Source of the DNA: Fannyhessea vaginae DSM 15829
Lineage (GTDB): Bacteria; Actinomycetota; Coriobacteriia; Coriobacteriales; Atopobiaceae
Direction: 5' to 3'
Length of the DNA: 64,000 bases
NCBI RefSeq assembly: GCF_000159235.2
Contig: NZ_ACGK02000001.1
Span: forward strand, 1 to 64,000
In this document: positions 1 to 9,000 of the stretch, piece by piece
Numbering within the stretch: position 1 is the stretch's first letter
Layout of the letters: each line of letters starts with the position of its first letter
The notes under the pieces: generated by a model
Database searches by the model: none
What the model was told of the DNA's origin: nothing
The model's input: only the letters and a program-made list of their open reading frames with translations
Program-made: the position numbers and the translations under genes

Positions 1-3000
1 GTAAAGTGCGCAATAGGAAGCTTATGGAAGTGAGCAAGATATACTACATCTCCCTTATCGTTAGCGACAAGCTTTTGCCAATCAAAGAAGGTATAACCTG
101 TATCAGCTTGGGTTGAAGGAACACCTATTTCTTCGTTTCCTTGTGTATGAGCACTACGAAGCTCTTTGTCAAAGTACAGAAGTGCATTAGGATCAATGGT
201 ATAGCCACGACGTACATAAAACGTTGTAAATGGAGAGGTAAGGCGTCCATGATCGCGCAAACCAACGCGATACATAACCTTGGTGTAGTTATGCTTAATG
301 AACTCAGCTTCTGGTGTGTCTTGCGCTGGGAGGTGTTGCTCTGGTATGACACGAGGCAGGACACGAATGTTTACGGCAATGTTCTTTACTTCAATATCAC
401 CCTTATCGTTTTTGTACTTAAGACCAAAACGCTCAACATATACACCTGGTTTTCCAGCAAGCGGGTTCAGCGGCACCTCAGTTGACGGAGCCTCAAAGCC
501 AACAAAACGATCAGAGTTCATAAACGCAGCTAAACCAGGTACTACCGTAGTTCCTTGTTTAATATCGTTGATGAGTTTGTCATAATTGGGCACTTCATCA
601 TACACACCAATAACAACGTCATCCTTTGCCGAAATGTCGGGAACTTCGGTTTGGTGAGCAATTAAGGTATACGCATGCTTTGGATTATTGGCAGCGTTAA
701 TTTGGTCTGCGTCTTGAATAAGCGCACCGTTTTTGTCGTACACCTGCCAATCAACAAAGCCCGAAAGTAACGCCTCAAGCTCATGCTTATGCTTGGTAAT
801 ATCGGTACCACTTTGAATGTAGAAGATATACGGACGCGTAGAGCCATCTTTCCATGTATGTTTTGGACCAGGTAAGAACGCGAGTGGCACATAACCTTCT
901 GGAACGGTATCTTGTTGACTTGAGTCCAAAATGTAGGGTTGCTTTTTATACTGTGCAACAAACTCATACGTGGCGTCACTAAAGGCTTTACCATAGACAG
1001 CCTCAAGTTTACGAAGTGTTTTCGTTAAGTTTTCTGGCTTTAAGTCTTCGGCAGAAAGCACGATATTCGTCACGGTTGTGCCTGTTGGCGTGTCAGTTTG
1101 TACCAACGTGGTGAACGGCAATACACCGTCAAGGCTTCGACGCTGGCGTGACGAGCTGCCTGTTTGAGGTGTGTGCTGAGCATTTGGCTTTATTTGCAAC
1201 TTCCAACCAGTAAATACCCACTTGAATTTTTCACCTGAAGCGTCGGTTTGATCTACCTTTGCAATAACACTTGGAACAGCAAGCGTAATGTCGGTATTTT
1301 TCTTTACATAATGAGTAAGCGTTGATTCATTATCTCCGCCTGCCAGAACACCTCCATCTGCTGCAGAGAATACAACTTTGGCATAGTTGTCCTTAAATTG
1401 TTGCTCTTCTCCGTTAAGCGGCTCAGATGTTTGCTGCTTACGTGTAATCTCGCCAACTATTTTACCACCTTGCGTATTAGAGAGAACCTTATCCATAACA
1501 CGCAAAACGCTGGTAAGTTTATACACGATAGGTTTATCCATATCTTTATGTTGAATGGTCACCGTCAGCGGTACCGTATATACCGCAGCATCAGAAGAGC
1601 TTGGTTTTTCAGAATTGTTCTTATCGCCATAAGTTACACTTATTTGATAGCTACCATCATTGTTTGTAGCAATGTTATCTTTTTCGATAGCAGCCATGTT
1701 AGCGATAAAGTCTTTTGCATCGGGTACCTGACCATATTGCGTGATAACAATTTCTTTTTTAACAGAAGGATCAACCACCGATTTTTGACGTGCAACAAAC
1801 TCTTGGAATGCGTCTTTTGAGAGCCATGCGGCTGGATTGGTTGCGTGGGCAGCATTCATACTGCTTTCTGCGGTAATTCCTTCCATATTACTCTTTGACC
1901 AGTCGCCCTCATAGTCAACAAGCTGATTGCCAAGCCATGCAAGTACGCTGTCTTTAGGATCGGTAATAGGTTTACCGTCCTTATCAAGCTTAGAAATATC
2001 AGTGTCTTTCTTAATGTAGAGTACCTTTGGACCAGTTGAGCCATCACGCCACATACGGCCGGGAGCAGGCTTAAACGATACAACAACCGAGTCGGCAGGA
2101 ACCGTACCATCTATAGGCTTAGTTACTACATAAGGAACTTTCTCATAAACCGCCTTATAGATGAGGTCACCTGTTTGTTCGGCTAAGGTGAGTTGCTCTG
2201 CCGCTGGTGTTCCTGCTACTAAGTCACCATCTGCTGCTTTATGAGCGTCTGCTACCTGCTGATTAGAAGCTGAAACCAGTCGCCATCCCAAGAAACGATA
2301 GTGATATCCATCATCTTTATAGTCTTGATTCAAAATCTTAGGAACGCGTACCTTAAGTTTTTGGTCTTTTGCTACATAGTAGTCAACAGAATTTTTGGTT
2401 TCACCAATCATCGTACCCTTATGCTGCGACTTTTCGTTATCGTCGGTAATAAAGGTAACTTTACGGTAGTTTCCATCAAAAACCTTGTAATCAATGGGTG
2501 ACTTGTTTTGATCGGGCTTATTCTTGCTGTACAGCACGCCATATATAACTTTAAGCTGAGAATTCATCTTAAATACTTTAGGCTCTGCCATGTCGTGATA
2601 CTTAATGGTCACCTTAAGCGGAACCAGATATACACCCGAAACCTTAGACTGTGGCGGATTTCCAACAAACTCCACTGTATACGAATCTATATTTTCTGAC
2701 CCTGGAATCGTTTGCCCAGACGCGCGTACCAATGCCTTTAATGCAGCGTCGTTCTTAATAAAGTCATTTGCAGCAGGAACCTTGGTATTTTGAATGATTG
2801 CCAGATAATCTGGGATAGGTTCGGGCTCGGTATGTTTCTTTTGATGTGCAACAAACTCTTGGAAGGCGTTGTTAGACTTCCACGCATTTGGATCAGTAGA
2901 GTTTTTCATACTGTCAATAAGCGTAATGCCATCCATGGACGACTTTGTCCAGTCGTTATCATACGCCGAGAGCTGTGAACCTAATACCTGCAAAATTGAA

Positions 3001-6000
3001 GGAGTTGTAGTATCACCATCAGGAATAGGTCTTCCGTGCTCGTCCAAACGAGAAATATCCATGCCCTTTTTAATGTAGAGTACCTTTGGTCCAGTTGAGC
3101 CATCATGCCATTTACGACCAGGAGCTGGCTTGAACGATACAACAACACTATCGGGTGGAACATTACCATTTTCAGGTTTGGTTACAATGTAGGGAATCTT
3201 CTTATATTGAGCCTCATAGATTACATTTTCTTGCGCGTCAAACTTTATAATACGCGTATCCGAGCTAAGCTCAGCCGCTGCCGCGCCACCTGTAGAGGTT
3301 TTCTTCCAACCCGTAAAGACGTAGTGATATCCATTTGCCTCATAATCATGACCCGATACCTTAGGAACAGCAATGTCATATGACGCGCCTGTTTTCTTAA
3401 AGGTAAGGTATCCAAGTTCGCCCTTATCATTTGCACCCGACAGCTGTCCGGGTTCTTCTTGTGCGCCCGTGGGTTTACCGTGCTCATCTAACACATTGGT
3501 TTTCTTTGTTACAAAAGTAACCGTTGTATATTGTTGTTTGAGCGTTTGATCCGAAGGTGCGTTTTCAGATTTTAGAACAGCACCTAATACCTGCAGGCTA
3601 CCCGTAATGTTGTACACGCGCGTATGCGTAGAATCTGAGCTGTCTTTGTATTTGACGGTCACCTTAATGGGAACCGTAAGGTTTGCAGCTGCATTGGTTT
3701 GAGGAGCCTCTACAAATTCTGCCTTAATACTTTCAAAGGGTGAATTTGCATCGGTCTTAAATTCGTTGATATTCTTAATGAACTCAAGAGCCGCAGGCGC
3801 ATCTGTTCCTTGAATAATAGTTTTTGCTACGCCACCTTGTGGGTCTGTGTAGGGTGTTTGACGTGCGACAAACTCTTGGAAGGCGTTATTAGACTTCCAT
3901 GCTTCATCGGCACCGCTTATCCCCTCGCCATGTTTTTTCATGCTTTCGATAAGCTGGATACCTTCCATGGATGACTTGGTCCAGTCGCCTGTGTAACCAT
4001 AGAGCTGCTTGCCCAGATGTGCAAGAATACTCTTGCTTGGATCGCTCACCGGCTTACCATGCTCATCAAGCTTGGAAATGTCCATGCCTTTTTTAATGTA
4101 GAGAACCTTTGGACCAGTTGAGCCATCAGTCCACGCACGACCAGCCGCCGGCTTAAACGAAACAACAACACTGTCGGGTGGAACGTTTCCGTCCTCACTC
4201 TTTTCCATGATATAAGGTATCTTTTTATACTGCGCTTCATACACAACGTTGCTGTCTGCGTCAAAAGTTAGCGTACGAGCAGAAGCGTCAAGCAGCACCT
4301 CTTGAGCATGTGCGCCAGTTTGTACCTTCTTCCAACCCGTAAAGACGTAGTGGTATCCGTTAGCAGTGTAATCTTTGCCCGTAACCTGCGGGATGGTAAT
4401 TGTGTAGTTGGCATCGTCTTTTTTGTACGCCAAATATTGTAGCTCGCTCTGATCGCCATTATCCGTAGCACCCGATACCTGACCAGGCGCTTCCTTGTCG
4501 GCAACCGCTTGACCCTCTTTCAAAGGAGCATCTTGCTTCTTGCTTACAAAGGTAATGGTTGTGTACTTGCTTGTAAGTGCAGGGTCACTTGGAGCGTTTT
4601 TCTTTTCAAGTACATCGCCTAATACGTGCAAAGAACCTGTGATGTTATACACACGAGTATGCGTGGTTTCTGCGCTGTCTTTATATTTAACGGTTACTTT
4701 GATAGGTACGGTAAGGTTTGCAGCAGCATCGGTTGAAGGAGCTTTTACAAACTCAGCGCTTATGCTTTCAAATGGAGAGCCATCAGCAGCCTTAAACTGG
4801 TCTTTATTCTTAACAAAGTCAAGTGCCTCAGGTGCCGCGGTGCCCTTGACAATGGTCTTTTCTACACCGCCAACAGGATCAACATACGCTGTTTGACGTG
4901 CAACAAACTCTTGGAAGGCGTTATTAGACTTCCATGCTTCATCGGCACCGCTTATCCCCTCGCCATGTTTTTTCATGCTTTCGATAAGCTGGATACCTTC
5001 CATGGATGACTTGGTCCAGTCGCCTGTGTAACCATAGAGTTTTTCACCCAAAACCTGAAGGATCGACTTAGTGGTATGGTCGTCTGCTTTAATGGGTTTA
5101 CCGTGCTCATCGAGCTTGGAAATATCCATACCCTTTTTAATGTAGAGTACTTTAGGACCTGTTTGTCCGTCTTTCCAAGCGCGACCAGCTGCTGGCTTAA
5201 ACGAAACAACAACGCTGTCGGGCGGAACAGTACCATCTTCGGATTTAGCCACAATGTAGGGGATTTTCTCGTACATTGCTACATATGACGCATTATCCGT
5301 AGGTTTAATGTCTTTATAGTGGTCTTTTGGACCAATATCAGGTGTAAAGTTTTTCCATGTAAAGTCGGCGGGTAACACGTCAGGTGCGGTACTACCAGAC
5401 GCACCACCAGTTTGAGCAGACGCCGTATCAACTTTTTTCCAACCACGGAACACATAATGATAACCGTCGGCTTCAAAGTCACGACCAGCAGCAGAAGGAA
5501 TATCAAGCGTATAGGTGTCTGCAGGTTTTTCGGTAGTGCCTACATATACATATGCGCCTAGTGTTTCGTATTCGCCTTCTTGGTGCGCAGTTTCGCGACC
5601 AGTCATAATACCTTGGTTAGTCTTAGACTTAAAGGTATATTTCTTATAGTGTGCAGCTACCTGAGCTGGGTCATATTTATTAAGATCGCCTTGGAGGAAC
5701 GCGCGCGGCATGACCGTATAGAAAAACGGAACTTTTTTGCTTACGCGATGGCCTTCTCTACCTGCGGTAACCTCAATAAATACCTTGTGCTCACCTGCTG
5801 TGGTTGAGTCAAGCGAACTTACAGGCTGTCCATTTTCATCGAAAAGCTTATACGTTGCAGCCGCACCAGGGGTACTAGCATCTGCCTCATTTTTATACTC
5901 TTTAGCATTTTTAATAAGGCTCATGATCGTTTCATTGGTGCCCAATACAGGAGCGCCTGGCAAAACATAGCGATGATCAATTGCTATAGGGTCAATCATC

Positions 6001-9000
6001 ACAAAATGCTTGGTGTAGGTACGGTCTTTGGCGTCTTGCCCCTCAAACGTAAAGCCATCTATAGCCTTAAAACCTTTATCGGGTACAGGAGTTGGAGCTT
6101 TGATAACGTTTATCTTATATTTGTCCAAAACAACAATATTGGTAAGCGTATCAAGCGTTTCATCTTTAGTACCACCATGACCGTCAGAAATTTGGCGCGA
6201 GAGGCGGCCGTTTTGGTCGGCGGTGTAGTTAACTTTGTAGTAGCCCGTGGGCGTTTCTGCCTTGGGGTCGGAGCCTACAAAGGCATTTTCGGTCTTTTTG
6301 AAGTGGGCAATGTAAACAATCTTATGGTCAAACGTTTGCGAGTTGGCAGGCAAACGATTGGCACCATCGTATTTTTGTCCGTCATAGTAGTCTTCTGAAG
6401 TCCAGCCTACAAAGGTAAAGCCTTCTTTTGCAACAGGAGTTGGCAAAGGCAGCTGATATGCTTTTGTGCCCTGTACCGCGTCAAGCACAATCTCCGAAAC
6501 ATTTGTTGCAGGCGCGCTTGGATCAAACGCAAAGGGCTTAAGCTCACCGCCAGCCGTTTTAGAAATTTGTGAAATAACTTTTTTATTTTTTACAACCAGC
6601 TCGGTAGTTTCTGTCTTAAATACCAAGCGCGAATAATTGGTAGGTGTTACTTGCGTATCGTCTTTACGATTAAGTATACGCACGTCATCATAAACAAACG
6701 TGTAGTCGTAGCTGTCTTTATAGCTACCGTTTGACTCTGGCTTAATCACAAACTGGTACTGCGGAGCAATACCATGTTTAAGTACATAGCCAGGAATTGT
6801 TTTTGCTTCAACAACGTTATAGTTAAGCTTATTTGTAGTGTAAACAGAAACATTTCCCTCTTGAGGCTCGGACGCGGCAATCTCATTACCTGCAGCATCT
6901 TTATAATGTACCGTATAGTGTCGTTTTGAATACGGCTGATATACAAACTCGGCGCTGTTTTTGCTTGCGTCATCATTTACCACAAATGTTGAATACGTAT
7001 GATCGGGGAAATACTCATCATCGCGGTACCCCGCTTGTACCGAGGTAGAAGAACCGGGGCGCAAATCGTGGAGTTGCTCAACTTTTATATTGTGAATAAG
7101 TTTGTTAAGCTCTTCTTGATTGCCTGTTTTCTTAGCTGCTTCATATTGTTCAATGGTGCAACCAGGATTGAGGAACACTTGACGCACCGTACCAGTAACA
7201 CGCTTGTCTTCAATCCACTCGGCACGAACTTCTAAGTCTTCTACTACAGGCGTGCTAAACGCAAACGGCAACCAGTGTTCGTGACCGTCTGCATCGTGCG
7301 TTTTTACTTCCCAACCATAAAATACATAGCCAGAACGCTCGGCAGGAAGAGGAAATTCATCTTTAGGAATTTTATTCTTGTCACGCGTAATACCATCATT
7401 TTTAGCTTTGTGAGCATGTGCTCCATGCTTTACAAACACTTCTGAGTGCGAACCATCCCCACGGTTCATATCGACCTTAATGGTATGTGTAACCTGAGCA
7501 GGCACCCAATGTGCATAGAGCGTAAGTCCACCATCTGGTAGTACGCGCTGTGTTGTTTGTTTTTGTACATAATCAAGAATGTCTTGTGCACTTAGCGGCG
7601 TACCGTCAGACTTCATGTGCGGAATAAGCACCTGCGAGCCATTGGCGTCAAGTGCCCAGCCGTCAAAGACGTAGTCTTTAGGCAGATTATCAGGTCGTTT
7701 TATGAAGTACTCTTTACCGTTAAGCTCAAAACTGTACATACCGGGGAACTGCTCAGGCGCTTGCCCAGCTGGCGTATAAGGCTTAATAGTAGGCGTAAAC
7801 TTTCCATCTTGAATGCGGCCGCCCATAATATAATCTTTTTTGAAAAGATTACTCCCAAAAGGAGATTGGATAGTAGCGGCGTTACCGTTATTATCTGTTA
7901 CCTTGGTAGCTGCGTCGCTATAGAAGTGAAGTGTGGGTGTAGTACGATCGTAGGTCCACACAAGAATGGCGCTAAAGGGGTACTTAACAGGTACTTCTTT
8001 GAGGTTACCCTCCTTATCAACTACTTCTTGTATGCATTCGCCTTTGCTGTTTTTCTTATAGGTAAAGTCAAATGCGTCTTTCCACTTTTCATTAACGTAT
8101 TTCTTAAAGCGCTCTTTTTCGTCTTTATCTTTTTCTTTGTCACCTACAAGTGCAACAGGTGATTCGCCTTTCGCTTTAAGATATGCACAATAGTCTTGAT
8201 ACAGCAGTTCATACACGCATTGCATGTGTTTTTCGGGTATAGAGGCATTTGGATCGAGTATGGGTTTTTGCTCTGAATTGCCAAAAAAATACTCGTCTTC
8301 ATTATTCCAAATAGCAGGATCTCCACCTGATGTACTCGAGGGCGTTTTATACCCAATAAGATTTGGTCCGACAAATCCATTCCAACCAAGTAAACTCGAT
8401 TCGCTAAAATTTCCGTTTCTATATATATAGTTATACTGGGTGTAAGACATCACGCTTATTTTGTACTGCGGTTTTGCGTGAGGGTCTTTAAGTCGTGCTG
8501 CAGCAGATTCAGGTGTTTCTACACGTATCACTACATGAAAAGGCCCATTTGATGGCTCATTTGATTGAAATTGCCTCGTGTCCATAGGAAAAGGCGTAAA
8601 AAGCCGCTGGTAGGGGTTGTAGTCGTAGTTACCTACCTCGGTTGTAGAGGTGCCTTGATGGTAATGCTCACTAAAGCAGAAGAAATCTTGTTTGTTGTAA
8701 AAATCTGCGCCCTTTACTTCACGCGTGTAATACACATCTTCAAAACCAAAGCGATAGGGCGGCGTATCAAACACATTGTCGCCATCATCTGATATACCCT
8801 TATGCTTGTTGGTAGCGTCACCAAGTATGTATAAGCCCATATTCGCCTGAGGCTCTTCTTTTGAACCGTCGATTTCTCTTCCGTCTATATCATGTGTTCT
8901 ATCAACAGGGCTATAGGTAATTTGAGATGTCTTTGGAAATTCTATACCAGGGCGCAGCTCTTCGTTAAAGCGCACTTTAATAGCGTATGCAGAATCATGT

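Noticed and set aside
7617..8162. 181-residue plus-strand ORF and several others between 1 and 9500
   Set aside because: All lie antisense to the surface gene; they reflect its codon bias and repeats. None has a ribosome site or family resemblance.
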